Part shown: positions 25,053 through 33,621 of the stretch, piece by piece
How the letters are laid out: the number at the start of each line of letters is the position of its first letter
How positions within the stretch are numbered: position 1 is the first letter of the stretch
Source of the DNA: Candidatus Brocadia pituitae
GTDB taxonomy: Bacteria > Planctomycetota > Brocadiia > Brocadiales > Brocadiaceae
DNA length: 64,000 nt
Direction of reading: 5' to 3'
Assembly: GCA_017347445.1 (NCBI GenBank)
Contig: AP021856.1
Location: 1,868,613 to 1,932,612, forward strand
Translations under genes and position numbers: made by a program
Notes under the pieces: model-generated
What the model saw: only the letters and a program-made list of their open reading frames with translations
What the model was told of the DNA's origin: nothing
The model's database searches: none

Positions 25053-26874
25053 GGTGTAGAGGGTTCGATTGTTGACTGTCTTTAGCTATCATTTTCACGT
25101 AGTACTCGATTGCCCCAGAGAATTTGTCCATACATTGTTCACTGCAGAAATAGAGAGACACGCCTTCATATTCGATTTTCAAGGCCTTCTCTTCATGGAC
25201 AAACATTCCACAAACGATATCCCGAGAGAATCCATTCATGGCAGACCCTCTGTTGCCCGCGGGTATTGCAGGCAAGTTCTCTCCTTCAGGATTTTCCGTG
25301 AACTGGCCATACTCTTCATCAAACCTATCCTTGCATTCCCCGGAACAGAAGTAATACGTCGTGTCTGCACAGACGCTTGTCCATCCCGTCTTTTTCACCT
25401 TGCCGGAATACACCTCCATGCCGCACACCGGGTCTTTTTCAGGCATACCAAAGAGACCAGCAGCCGCAAGGTTCATCCGGCTCTCGGAATCGATAAGGAA
25501 GTTACCCGAAACGACGATCTGTTCTCCGGGCATTAACCCTTCAACGATCTCCACACGGTCGTTCAGGTACCAGCCTGTTTTTACCGGGCGGGGCTCAAAA
25601 TATCCGTTACCAAGGGAAACAAAAACAGTCTTCCTCCGTCCTGAATCGAGGATCGCATCCGCAGGAACAGTAACGGCAAACGGGCGGGGGATAAGAAACT
25701 CAATATCTACAAACATATCCGGACGAAATACAAAGCCGGGATTATCCACCTCCAGACGCACCTTCAGTACGCGTGCGACAATATCAAACTGAGGCAGAAT
25801 GTCTGTTACCTGTGCCATAAATGCCTGATCCTGATGTGGAAGAGAAATCCGTGCGTGCGTTCCTGGCTTGATGTACTTCGCTTCGTGCTCGAAGACATTT
25901 GCCAGAATCCAGACCTTGCTGAGATCGGCTATTCTATACCATTCTGTTCCCTTCTCGAATTTCATGCCGGAAGTAGCGTTTCGTGCAAGCACGAATCCAG
26001 ACGCGGGGGCGTATATTCTGAAAGTTGCGGGCACTTCCCGCGTACGCCTGATCTCCTCGATCTGAATGGCGGATATCCCCAGATTTAACAGTCTATCATC
26101 TGCTATTTGCAGACTTTCCATAGCCGCTCGTGCCTGTGCCGGGGTTTCCGTCATGCCTGCTTTCTGATTGTCCAACGTCTCAAGGGTAACCATGTACGCC
26201 TGAATCGGGTAGCGGGCCTCGGGTGCGGAAAACGTTGCAAGCCATTGGCCCTTCGTAACCTGACTGCCAGTGGTCACGGTCGATATCTCGCGGATCACAC
26301 CCTCCGCCCCGGCATTTAGCCGGTAAAGCCTGGTTTCGTCTGGTGCAACCTGCCCAAAGACACGAAGTGTTTGAATGCCGAATGTTTTCTCTACAGTGCT
26401 TACGCGTATGCCGGTAATCTGCTGTTTTTCCGGGGAGACATGGATGGCGCCGGGAGACAAAGGAGTCCGGTGGCCATCAATGCTTGCCATCACTGGCCCA
26501 TCCTCAGAGTAAACGGGTTCCAGCGGCATACCGCAAGGAGCTACTCCGGGCTTATCGGATGTGTGCGCCGGGTTCATAGGATCAAGATAGTAAAGAACCT
26601 GTCTTTCTTCGTGAGAACTATCCCTGGTAACTAAGCGTTGGTTATTCATGGTTCCCGCCAGGAATGCACCGGCAATCAATAAAAATAACAGGATACCATA
26701 CACCGTTTTTTTCACACCATGCCCCTCTTTCGTATACTGACGTAGATAACCGTCTGTTCCGTATGCTTTACGGATGTCTTCATGAACAAATCCCTCAGTT
26801 TCAGAAAAAGTTAATAATTGCCCGCGAAAAGGTTTAGTCCTCACCCAAGGAGATACCTTTAGACGATCGTCCAC
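25030..26874 (-). CDS. cusB: CusB-like RND periplasmic adaptor with heavy-metal-binding and two YHS-type domains
   Basis: Membrane-fusion protein of 614 residues linking an RND pump to an outer-membrane channel. Order of parts: an N-terminal membrane segment near residues 55-75, a heavy-metal-binding stretch (YYLDPMNPAHTS with APCGMPLEPVY), the lipoyl/barrel-sandwich and beta-barrel domains, and then two cysteine-rich YHS-type modules at the C-terminus: DPVCGMEVYSG with YYFCSGECKDRF, and DIVCGMFVHEE with LYFCSEQCMDKF. The YHS tail probably binds copper. The frame opens with GTG at 26874 inside the oxidase gene; a second GTG at 26715 with GAGGGG four bases in front would give a more usual 561-residue protein, and I consider that start at least as likely. 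Confidence 0.88.
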   Translation of the reverse strand: MDDRLKVSPWVRTKPFRGQLLTFSETEGFVHEDIRKAYGTDGYLRQYTKEGHGVKKTVYGILLFLLIAGAFLAGTMNNQRLVTRDSSHEERQVLYYLDPMNPAHTSDKPGVAPCGMPLEPVYSEDGPVMASIDGHRTPLSPGAIHVSPEKQQITGIRVSTVEKTFGIQTLRVFGQVAPDETRLYRLNAGAEGVIREISTVTTGSQVTKGQWLATFSAPEARYPIQAYMVTLETLDNQKAGMTETPAQARAAMESLQIADDRLLNLGISAIQIEEIRRTREVPATFRIYAPASGFVLARNATSGMKFEKGTEWYRIADLSKVWILANVFEHEAKYIKPGTHARISLPHQDQAFMAQVTDILPQFDIVARVLKVRLEVDNPGFVFRPDMFVDIEFLIPRPFAVTVPADAILDSGRRKTVFVSLGNGYFEPRPVKTGWYLNDRVEIVEGLMPGEQIVVSGNFLIDSESRMNLAAAGLFGMPEKDPVCGMEVYSGKVKKTGWTSVCADTTYYFCSGECKDRFDEEYGQFTENPEGENLPAIPAGNRGSAMNGFSRDIVCGMFVHEEKALKIEYEGVSLYFCSEQCMDKFSGAIEYYVKMIAKDSQQSNPLHHGDSIHD

Positions 26875-29117
26875 CCGAACATCATGGCGTGATCTTCATG
26901 CGCCAGATTGTGGCAATGAGCAACATACGAGCCTTTGAAAGTCCTGAACATCCGGTATACCACTACCTCTTCTCCTGGTTCAAGGGCTATCACGTCCTCC
27001 TTCCCAATGTCATCAGGGTGGTCGTGTCCGTCATAGGTTTTGTTATAGAGATTGGGGTCCTTGATCTGTGGGGTAAGCACACCATCGCGCGATATGACGC
27101 GATGCTCCTCCATGTGGAGGTGCATCGGATGTACCCAGCCGCCTCCCCCATTCTTAAAGGTCCAGAGCTCAGCAGCTCCCAGGATCGGAAAGGCGAGTGA
27201 TGTCGTTGGATCAAAGGGTCGATTATTGATTAGCCACTGAATTTCTCCTCCGAACTTTCCGCTACGTTGCAGCACAAAAGTTCTTCTGGGCAGGTCACTG
27301 AGCCTGGTTGGTATGGCCGGCAGGGCTCGCATTACCAGTATCGGGAGGCCACTGGAGTCCAGCGCGAGCGAACAATCATTATTCAGAAATACCCCGCGAT
27401 CGATGCCATTATCCGGAACGTCTTCTTCATTTGTCGATACCACCGGTATCCGCGAAAAGTTAGTTGTCGTTGGATACACCAGCGGATCAACGCTGTTGTC
27501 CGGTGCATCGTCACCAATGATAATCTTCAGCACCGGCACGCGGAAGTCTTTATCAAAGTCCGCATCTGGAATTTTGCTTATCAAAGGCAAACCGTCATCG
27601 TCAGGGGTTATGTCTTCACTATTCGGTTTGCGTCCGGTGGTCATCTGCTTGATGTTCACCAGATAGATTATATCCCCTTTTTTGGTTGGAGTACCATCCA
27701 TGTATCTGGAGAAGTCCACGATCACCTCCCGGCGCTTCGCCGGCCAGATCTCGATGGAATTCCGCAGGATTGGGTACGGCAACAATCCGCCATCGGTCGC
27801 GATCTGAACCATCTTCATGCACTGCTGTCCGTCGGGTAGCTGATACTGCCCCTGAAGTTTGTCGCCGGTTAATCCCAGGTCCTTCGCCGCCACTGGGCCT
27901 TTTATCGAACGCATGAGTTTAAGATCATAAATTCGCGCGATCGAGGCATCAAGAAAGCGAAGCCGGTACCTCCGCCTTTTGACCTCAAAGACCGGGTACG
28001 CCGTGCCATTTACTGTAAAGACGTCTCCCACAAAGCCGTGGTTGGGAAAGTCGCGATAGAATGTTTTCCCCCACCACTCCGGGTGGGTCTCGCCGCATCC
28101 GTTATGAAAATCCTGATGTTGAGTGACACCGTCGTCCAACCGGCAATCATAGATAACGATCGGGATGTCATAGTCAATGCGGCCCGTCGCTGTATTCCTG
28201 ACGCCGGGCAGCCGATACCCTTTGGTTTCGTCCCCATTATCATGGTTGTTTATAGGATCATAGATGGGGTAGAGGCCGACCATCCCCTTGTAGACGTTTG
28301 CCCCGGTATGATCCATGCGGTGGTCGTGGAACCACAAGAAGGACTGCTTCTCCTTGTAATCACCGCCCGCAGGCCAGTTGAGATAGAGGTTGTCGCACCA
28401 CTCCTGTGGCTTGTAGCCGCCTGGTTTGTAGTTTGGGTTACCGTCGCTTTCTGGTGCAGTATGACCATTGTGCAGGTGCGTAAGGAACGACCAGTCTTCA
28501 GCCCCAAAGTTCTGACGATCAAGGTTTTCAGGGTTCTGGTCAAGCTCGTTCACGAATCGCACACAGCATGGTTGACCATATGACGCATAAATCATGGGGC
28601 CTGGGAACGTTCCGTTGAATCCATAGATGGTGCTGGGCGGCAGACTATCAACCGTGCCATCAGCGTTCTGAGTTACGGTAGTGCCTAACGGGAGTTTCAC
28701 AGGATTGCCGTTTTTGTCTATGGGCAGCACCGGCGACGTGGTGAAATTATGTTTTCCCACCTGCAAAGCGATCCTGTAGAAGACAGGATCCGGTAGTCCG
28801 AGATGACCACAACCGATCTGATGAACCCCGCCGTATGAATCCTGAATGCTACCTGTTTGCGGGTTCGGCGGGGTTACTGGACTCGACGGAGAAAGCGGCT
28901 CCGGGATGGGAAGCGGATCATGAAACGGATTGAGAATCAGCGGACTGGTTGGGAAGACCTCGATAGGGGACAGGCCGGTGCATTGTTTTCCGTAGGCCTT
29001 GGCGAGGCCGATGCCCCTGGTGCTGATAAGGGTTGAGCCACCTAGCACAACCCCAGTTTTAAGCCCCATCTTTAACATCTCTCTTCTGTTAAAATTTTTT
29101 TGTTTTTTCATTTTCAT
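26859..29117 (-). CDS. Tat-exported multicopper oxidase
   Basis: The 752-residue protein starts with a twin-arginine signal (NRREMLKMGLKTGVVLGG, residues 10-27) and has all four copper-ligand regions: HLHNGH (214-219), WFHDHRMDHTG (about 265), HPMHLHMEEHRV (near 690) and HCHNLAHEDHAMM (from 734). The arrangement with MHLH and a Met after the last His indicates a type 1 site of the CotA/bilirubin-oxidase/phenoxazinone-synthase group. A proline-rich linker fills residues 50-90. Probable role: oxidise Cu(I) to less toxic Cu(II) in the periplasm, or oxidise another metal such as Mn(II); the sequence does not decide. It is first in the copper block, with AAAGGAGAGAG before the ATG. Confidence 0.92.
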   Translation of the reverse strand: MKMKKQKNFNRREMLKMGLKTGVVLGGSTLISTRGIGLAKAYGKQCTGLSPIEVFPTSPLILNPFHDPLPIPEPLSPSSPVTPPNPQTGSIQDSYGGVHQIGCGHLGLPDPVFYRIALQVGKHNFTTSPVLPIDKNGNPVKLPLGTTVTQNADGTVDSLPPSTIYGFNGTFPGPMIYASYGQPCCVRFVNELDQNPENLDRQNFGAEDWSFLTHLHNGHTAPESDGNPNYKPGGYKPQEWCDNLYLNWPAGGDYKEKQSFLWFHDHRMDHTGANVYKGMVGLYPIYDPINNHDNGDETKGYRLPGVRNTATGRIDYDIPIVIYDCRLDDGVTQHQDFHNGCGETHPEWWGKTFYRDFPNHGFVGDVFTVNGTAYPVFEVKRRRYRLRFLDASIARIYDLKLMRSIKGPVAAKDLGLTGDKLQGQYQLPDGQQCMKMVQIATDGGLLPYPILRNSIEIWPAKRREVIVDFSRYMDGTPTKKGDIIYLVNIKQMTTGRKPNSEDITPDDDGLPLISKIPDADFDKDFRVPVLKIIIGDDAPDNSVDPLVYPTTTNFSRIPVVSTNEEDVPDNGIDRGVFLNNDCSLALDSSGLPILVMRALPAIPTRLSDLPRRTFVLQRSGKFGGEIQWLINNRPFDPTTSLAFPILGAAELWTFKNGGGGWVHPMHLHMEEHRVISRDGVLTPQIKDPNLYNKTYDGHDHPDDIGKEDVIALEPGEEVVVYRMFRTFKGSYVAHCHNLAHEDHAMMFGWTIV

Positions 29118-29480
29118 CTCTCTCCTTTAAAGTAAGTATATTTATTATTTCATGTTCAATATTCGATGTTTGAATCCTCACGAAAAGAATAGCGCTATCT
29201 TAATCTGCCACATTCATGATAGTCGCTATTCACCTTTTCGTTTCCCTTGGGTATAGTCCAGAATATCTTTTTATATTGAAATGGTTGAACGTTTATAGCA
29301 AACGCAGAAAAGAAGTTAGCATGTGTTGGTTGCGAGCACATTGAATTCCCTCATTGGATAGGAGATAAGCAATGTTGATGCCAAATATGGAATGAAATAT
29401 AATTCTCCTCAAAAGCCCTGTATTTATTGGGTTTTGCGCAGGTTTTAAATTTTCTACTCTAGCCACAAAAAACCGATAAG

Positions 29481-29654
29481 TGTAACAGCCTATGTAACAT
29501 CTTTTAACAAAATAATTGGCTTATCAAAGACCAAAGGAGATGCGGAAATACCGTTAAGATATGAAAAATAAGCGTTTAGGTGATGGAAGATGGACGATTT
29601 GTACGACAAAATAAAGTGTAACACAAAGTGTAACATTTAGTGTAACAGTGTAAC
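29481..29654. promoter_or_regulatory. Cluster of six TGTAAC repeats upstream of the copper block
   Basis: TGTAAC occurs at 29481, 29493, 29617, 29629, 29641 and 29649. The pair at 29481/29493 and the three at 29617/29629/29641 are spaced exactly 12 bases. They lie in the 797-bp space between rsmA and the multicopper oxidase gene, 360-540 bp upstream of the oxidase start. They may be regulator sites; no known motif is claimed. The rest of 29118-29480 shows no gene. Confidence 0.4.
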
Positions 29655-29750
29655 ATTGATTGATAGTATTGCATGTTTTTACAGCATCTCAAAAGTCATT
29701 TTTCCGCAAAAGAATCGGTAATGATGCTGAAGGGATTTTAAAGATTTCTT

Positions 29751-29987
29751 TTGATCCTTGACGGCGATACTGGAAGATTGGAGGATTGGAAAGACAAGGT
29801 GAAGAAACTCATCGAGCGCTGTTTGTGGCATATTCAGTACCAGACAAAGTGTGTGTTGTGGCAGGAAGGAGCCAAACACATGGGCAGTGAGTGGCTGCGC
29901 GTGATCCCGGAACTCATAATGATCTGCGCAGTACGGCCATTGGTAGATTGTGAGAAGATGATAGATCCAAGAAGAAACGATTCGTAA
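29751..29987 (+). CDS. Unrecognised open frame overlapping the end of rsmA
   Basis: A 78-residue frame opening with TTG (LILDGDTGRLEDWKD, later CLWHIQYQTKCVLWQ and PELIMICAVRPLV). An in-frame stop lies just upstream at 29739. The last 74 bases overlap the 3' end of rsmA on the opposite strand. The amino-acid pattern looks protein-like but I recognise no family; it may be a fragment of a larger gene such as a transposase. Treat as doubtful. Confidence 0.25.
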   Translation: MILDGDTGRLEDWKDKVKKLIERCLWHIQYQTKCVLWQEGAKHMGSEWLRVIPELIMICAVRPLVDCEKMIDPRRNDS

Positions 29988-30879
29988 GAGCGATTAACTG
30001 ATCGAGGGTTAAAACTTCTCCCCTTACCCGTTCATCCAGTTGCATATCCTTAAGTATTCCCTTGAGGTGTTCTCTGGAAATTGTAAGAACGTCTAATCTT
30101 TCAAGACTATTGATCAATGTCTTGCGCCGGGAAGTAAATATTGCGTGGATGATATTTTTGAACAATGGATAGTCTGTTATACTGTCTGCATACTTCTCCT
30201 TGCGAACAACTATCCTGACAATGGCTGAATGAACCTCTGGCCTTGGCCAGAATACCTCCGGGGGCAAGGTCTTTACCACTTCCACTTCGGAATATAACCG
30301 GGTAATTACTGATAATATGCCATATTCCCGTGTTCCCGGAATTGCTAACATCCGTTCCGTAATCTCTTTCTGAAGCATGAGTACCAACAAATCGATCGGT
30401 AGAGTATCTTCTAAAAGGTTAATAATTACGGGTGTGCTGATATGGTATGGCAGATTGGAGACTACTTTTATGCGGGGTTGATTGTGTTCTCTCATCCAAT
30501 TGAGCATCAGAGAGGTTACGTGTGGGTTCAGTTCGTGCTTTGTTTCTAAAATATCCGCATTCACGAGGGTTACATTGTTATATACTTTAAGGATGTCCGA
30601 CGACAGTTCAAATAACTTTTTATCTACCTCTATCGTAAACACATGCCGGGACCTGGCGGCCAGTAACCTTGTTAATCCACCGGTTCCGGTACCAATCTCC
30701 AGGACAACATCGTCTTCCTTCAGGTCTGCAATCTCGGGAATACACAACAAGATATTCTGATCAACAAGAAAATTCTGGCCAAATCGCTTGTTGGGGGTAA
30801 TTCCTCTTCGGCTAAAAATCTGCTTCAGTACTGACGGGGTATGGGGTATAAAGCTTATTTCTTCCTGTGGCATGGACAT
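29914..30879 (-). CDS. rsmA: 16S rRNA dimethyladenosine transferase
   Basis: Dimethylates two adjacent adenines in the 3'-terminal loop of 16S rRNA, late in small-subunit assembly. The 321-residue protein is longer than the usual 270, mostly by a C-terminal tail after LTLDQLIALTNRF. Motifs: FGQNFLVDQNIL (about residue 34), SAM-binding VLEIGTGTGGLTRLL (about 58) and the target-adenine loop VSNLPYHIS (about 140). A broken divergent fragment of the same gene lies 12 kb to the left in the same orientation. Confidence 0.95.
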   Translation of the reverse strand: MSMPQEEISFIPHTPSVLKQIFSRRGITPNKRFGQNFLVDQNILLCIPEIADLKEDDVVLEIGTGTGGLTRLLAARSRHVFTIEVDKKLFELSSDILKVYNNVTLVNADILETKHELNPHVTSLMLNWMREHNQPRIKVVSNLPYHISTPVIINLLEDTLPIDLLVLMLQKEITERMLAIPGTREYGILSVITRLYSEVEVVKTLPPEVFWPRPEVHSAIVRIVVRKEKYADSITDYPLFKNIIHAIFTSRRKTLINSLERLDVLTISREHLKGILKDMQLDERVRGEVLTLDQLIALTNRFFLDLSSSHNLPMAVLRRSL

Positions 30880-30959
30880 CTTAATATCTCATTCATATCT
30901 ATAAACATACTTTACCGCAGAGACGCTGAGAATGCAAAGAATGGCTATTCTATTAAACT

Positions 30960-31040
30960 TTATAACATCCTTCTTATCCCCTGCTTTATAACGGTAATAT
31001 TGAAATTTATGAGGAGCCCTAATTTCCCATCCTCCAAGAC
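30960..31040 (-). pseudogene. C-terminal scrap of a GxxExxxY-family protein
   Basis: On the minus strand the frame reads LEDGKLGLLINFNITVIKQG then IRRML and a stop at 30960-30962. This resembles the GLLINFN-x(5)-LKxGI-x-R ending of GxxExxxY (PD-DExK family 5) proteins. Only about 25 codons survive. The flanking phrases GCAGAGACGCTGAG and CTCTGCGTCTCTGTGG, typical of sequence around such genes, support the reading. The rest of 30880-31128 shows no other gene. Confidence 0.45.
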
Positions 31041-31128
31041 AATACCCACACCCAAGCTTTAATCGTTTATACTCTACTGAAAGTGTCCTCTGCGTCTCTG
31101 TGGTATGTTTCTGGTATAAAAAAACTGT

Positions 31129-31488
31129 TTATACCAACTCTTCGTCCTCTGGTTGCCAGGCGGGTTCTACAATACACAAGAATTTTAAATCGTTCTGCCC
31201 GGCGTTTCTAATACATTGTATTGCATTGGGCGGGATGTAAATAGCTTGACCCGGACGCACTTCGACAGACTCGTGATCAATATACATAATTCCCTTGCCT
31301 TCCAGGATGTAATATACCTCCGGGTGTTTTAATTTATGGCGATATGAAGTTTCACCCCGCTTAACAACGGCATGCGCCAGGCTGTAACGGAGCTTCACCT
31401 CCTCCTTACCGGGATGCAGAAGTTCACGGAGGATGGCATTATCTCCCGCTATAAACTCTTCACAGTTTTGAACGTCTTTTATAAACAT
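31129..31488 (-). CDS. Single-domain cupin protein
   Basis: A 119-residue cupin with both barrel motifs: the first around HKLKHPEVYYILEGKG (His, His and Glu metal ligands) and the second around PGQAIYIPPNAIQCIRNAG, where the usual His is replaced by Gln, so metal binding may be reduced. I start it at 31488; the frame extends to 31527 but that would overlap pdxA. It ends in an acidic tail (PEDEELV). It lies 10 bp behind pdxA and is probably co-transcribed; a sugar isomerase or regulatory role is possible but unproved. Confidence 0.8.
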   Translation of the reverse strand: MFIKDVQNCEEFIAGDNAILRELLHPGKEEVKLRYSLAHAVVKRGETSYRHKLKHPEVYYILEGKGIMYIDHESVEVRPGQAIYIPPNAIQCIRNAGQNDLKFLCIVEPAWQPEDEELV

Positions 31489-31498
31489 TGATACCAAC

Positions 31499-32515
31499 TT
31501 ATCCCCTCTTACGCCTCGACATGTCAACTGCCATTTTTATCGCTTCCATCATGGAATGAGGATTGGCAACCCCCTTACCCGCGATATCATAAGCAGTCCC
31601 GTGGTCAGGCGACGTACGAATAAAGGGGATCCCCAGGGTAATATTCACTCCCGTCTCAAATGCATGAAGTTTCAAGGGAATTGCTCCCTGATCGTGATAG
31701 AGAGCCACAACCGCGTCACAAACGTTCTTAAGCGCCTTATAATATATTGTATCGGCTGAAACCGGGCCGTGACAATCAACTCCCTTTTTCCTTGCCCTTT
31801 CGATTGCCGGAATGATAACCTTTCGCTCCTCGTCCCCAAAGATGCCTTCCTCACCTGCATGCGGGTTAAGGCCGCAAACGGCAAGCTTCGGTCTCTTTAT
31901 TCCGAAGAACTGCTTCAAATGATTGTCGGTAATGATTATTGTTCCCAAGATGTTGTCCACCGTGATTGATTGCGGCACCTCTTTGAGGGCAATATGCGTC
32001 GTTGCAAAGGCAACCCGGAGCTTCCCGCCCACCATCAGCATAACGACACGCTTGACACCCGAAAATATCTGAAGCATCTCTGTATGTCCCGGATAACCAT
32101 ATCCGCCGAGATGGATGGCCTCCTTGCAAATCGGTGCAGTGACAAGGGCGTCAACGTGGCTGCTCAAGGCGAGATTGATTCCCCTGATGACGCATTGAAC
32201 GGACAAGTCGCCTCCCTCTGCCGTTGGTTTCTTCTGTTTCATAAGGCCTGAGTTAACATTGCCAATATTTATCAGCGAGACAGGATGTGTTGAATCTTTA
32301 TCCGGTAAGTGAGAAATCTCCTGGTAAGATACCGGGAAGTCCAAATCCCGGGCTGTCAGATCGAATACTCTCTTATTGCCGATAATAACATATTGTGCTG
32401 ACTTTCGTATGGTTGGAGAATTTAACGATTTTAAGATGATTTCCGGACCGATTCCACAGGGATCACCCATGGTAATCCCGATCAGTAATTTTGATTTTTT
32501 ATCTTTTCTCAGCAT
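31499..32515 (-). CDS. pdxA: 4-hydroxythreonine-4-phosphate dehydrogenase
   Basis: Pyridoxal-phosphate synthesis enzyme that oxidises 4-phosphohydroxy-L-threonine using NAD(P), with a divalent metal. The 338-residue protein begins GITMGDPCGIGPEI and contains YGYPGHTEMLQ, NPHAGEEGIFG (metal His) and YHDQGAIPLKLHAF with SPDHGTAYDIAG near the C-terminus, all family signatures. Length is standard. The cupin gene follows directly. The organism therefore uses the DXP-dependent vitamin B6 route, which is inference from this gene alone. Confidence 0.95.
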   Translation of the reverse strand: MLRKDKKSKLLIGITMGDPCGIGPEIILKSLNSPTIRKSAQYVIIGNKRVFDLTARDLDFPVSYQEISHLPDKDSTHPVSLINIGNVNSGLMKQKKPTAEGGDLSVQCVIRGINLALSSHVDALVTAPICKEAIHLGGYGYPGHTEMLQIFSGVKRVVMLMVGGKLRVAFATTHIALKEVPQSITVDNILGTIIITDNHLKQFFGIKRPKLAVCGLNPHAGEEGIFGDEERKVIIPAIERARKKGVDCHGPVSADTIYYKALKNVCDAVVALYHDQGAIPLKLHAFETGVNITLGIPFIRTSPDHGTAYDIAGKGVANPHSMMEAIKMAVDMSRRKRG

Positions 32516-32790
32516 TGTCTGTTAATGATAATGGTAATATTTTTAGCAAAATATGAATAATATGGACCTTGTCAGGGTTGACTTGCGAATTCGTTAATGC
32601 ATTTTTTAAGATTATACCCTTTTTGGTGCTTATGGCAATAAATTTTCCCTTTAGAGGCTTTTCCGGATGCTTAAGTATACCCTTGTTTTATAGGCGAGGA
32701 ATATCAAATAATGAAAAATATACCTGACTTCGCCCAAAAAAAGTGCACTAATATCATGACTTATTAATAACGAGACATATAATGTGATCT

Positions 32791-32901
32791 ATGAGACAAA
32801 CCGAAATATATCTAACCGAAGAGGACGGGATGGCGTTGAAGGCTTTTTGTTCGAGGGGGCAGCACAGGGCAAGGGAAATCAACCGGGTGCACGAAGCCTG
32901 A
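32791..32901 (+). pseudogene. N-terminal scrap of an IS630-type transposase
   Basis: The frame from ATG 32791 reads RQTEIYLTEEDGMALKAF then RGQHRAREINRVHEA and a TGA at 32899. The pattern L-T-x-E-x-x-x-L-K-x-F-x-x-x-G-x-x-x-A-R-x-x-x-R is the start of IS630-family transposases of the type other than the one at 18220. No catalytic part follows. The rest of 32516-32937 shows no gene. Confidence 0.4.
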
Positions 32902-32937
32902 TTTTGTTCGGTTCATAGGCCGGCTGGTAGAAAAGGT

Positions 32938-33255
32938 CTATGCCGGAGCACAGTAGAGTCCAAGGGATTTATATTTTATGGCATCTTTTTCGCTAAAAGG
33001 ATCTTTCACCAGTTGATGGTCTTTCACAATTGATGAGAAATTGGAGACTTTCTCTTCTAAGGCAATAAGGCGTTTGCTCGGAGTGAGTGAAATAAGTGAT
33101 CCTTTGTAGTAATAGGTGTAATCAACTTCTTTTGATTCTCTGGCCAACGCAAGACGGCCACAGAGAACAATACAGACCATGATCAAACATTTTACAAAAC
33201 ATGGCTGCCTGGCAGAGATCATATTGTCAATATACGTGTTTTGTCGGGTGAACAT
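32938..33255 (-). CDS. Small exported protein, possibly a truncated S8-peptidase N-terminus
   Basis: A 105-residue protein with a well-formed ribosome-binding site (AAAGGAGG, six bases before ATG). A hydrophobic segment at about residues 19-38 (FVKCLIMVCIVLCGRLALA) ending in ALARES looks like a signal peptide with a long N-terminal region. The mature part reads YYYKGSLISLTPSKRLIAL, a style I associate with propeptides of bacterial subtilisin-like proteases, but no catalytic domain follows the stop. It may be a broken protease gene or a free propeptide-like protein. Both views are inference. Confidence 0.55.
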   Translation of the reverse strand: MFTRQNTYIDNMISARQPCFVKCLIMVCIVLCGRLALARESKEVDYTYYYKGSLISLTPSKRLIALEEKVSNFSSIVKDHQLVKDPFSEKDAIKYKSLGLYCAPA

Positions 33256-33327
33256 AATAAACCTCCTTTGTTTCCAACCTTCTTCTGACTCATGGTTTTC
33301 TCGAAATCTTTATACGGGACTTGGGCG

Positions 33328-33567
33328 TTACCGCGATGATTGGCAGGAACTGTCATTTCCGTCACCGGTAAGTGTGCTGGTAAACAATGACTGTCCTTTT
33401 GTATGTTGTTTGTTCTGTGAGATTGTTCCGGCATAGAGTACTTTACCATTATTTCCCATTAACTTAAATACCTCACTATTCTGAAAGACACCATCAGGGA
33501 TAAGTGAGGTTAAAATAACACACCCTATTATGGTATGAAATAATTTTACAACTCTTTTCAACTTCAC
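33328..33567 (-). CDS. Small hypothetical exported protein
   Basis: A 79-residue frame starting with GTG at 33567, eight bases after GGAGGA. The first 27 residues (KLKRVVKLFHTIIGCVILTSLIPDG) could be a signal peptide. The rest is Ser/Asn/Gly-rich and matches nothing that I know. It lies between the TssB-TssC fusion gene and the small exported protein at 32938, all on the minus strand, so it may be a late gene of the secretion cluster or unrelated. Confidence 0.4.
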   Translation of the reverse strand: MKLKRVVKLFHTIIGCVILTSLIPDGVFQNSEVFKLMGNNGKVLYAGTISQNKQHTKGQSLFTSTLTGDGNDSSCQSSR

Positions 33568-33621
33568 AATCATCTCCTCCATTCTATATGCATATTTTCA
33601 TAACCTTTATTGTATGAACAA

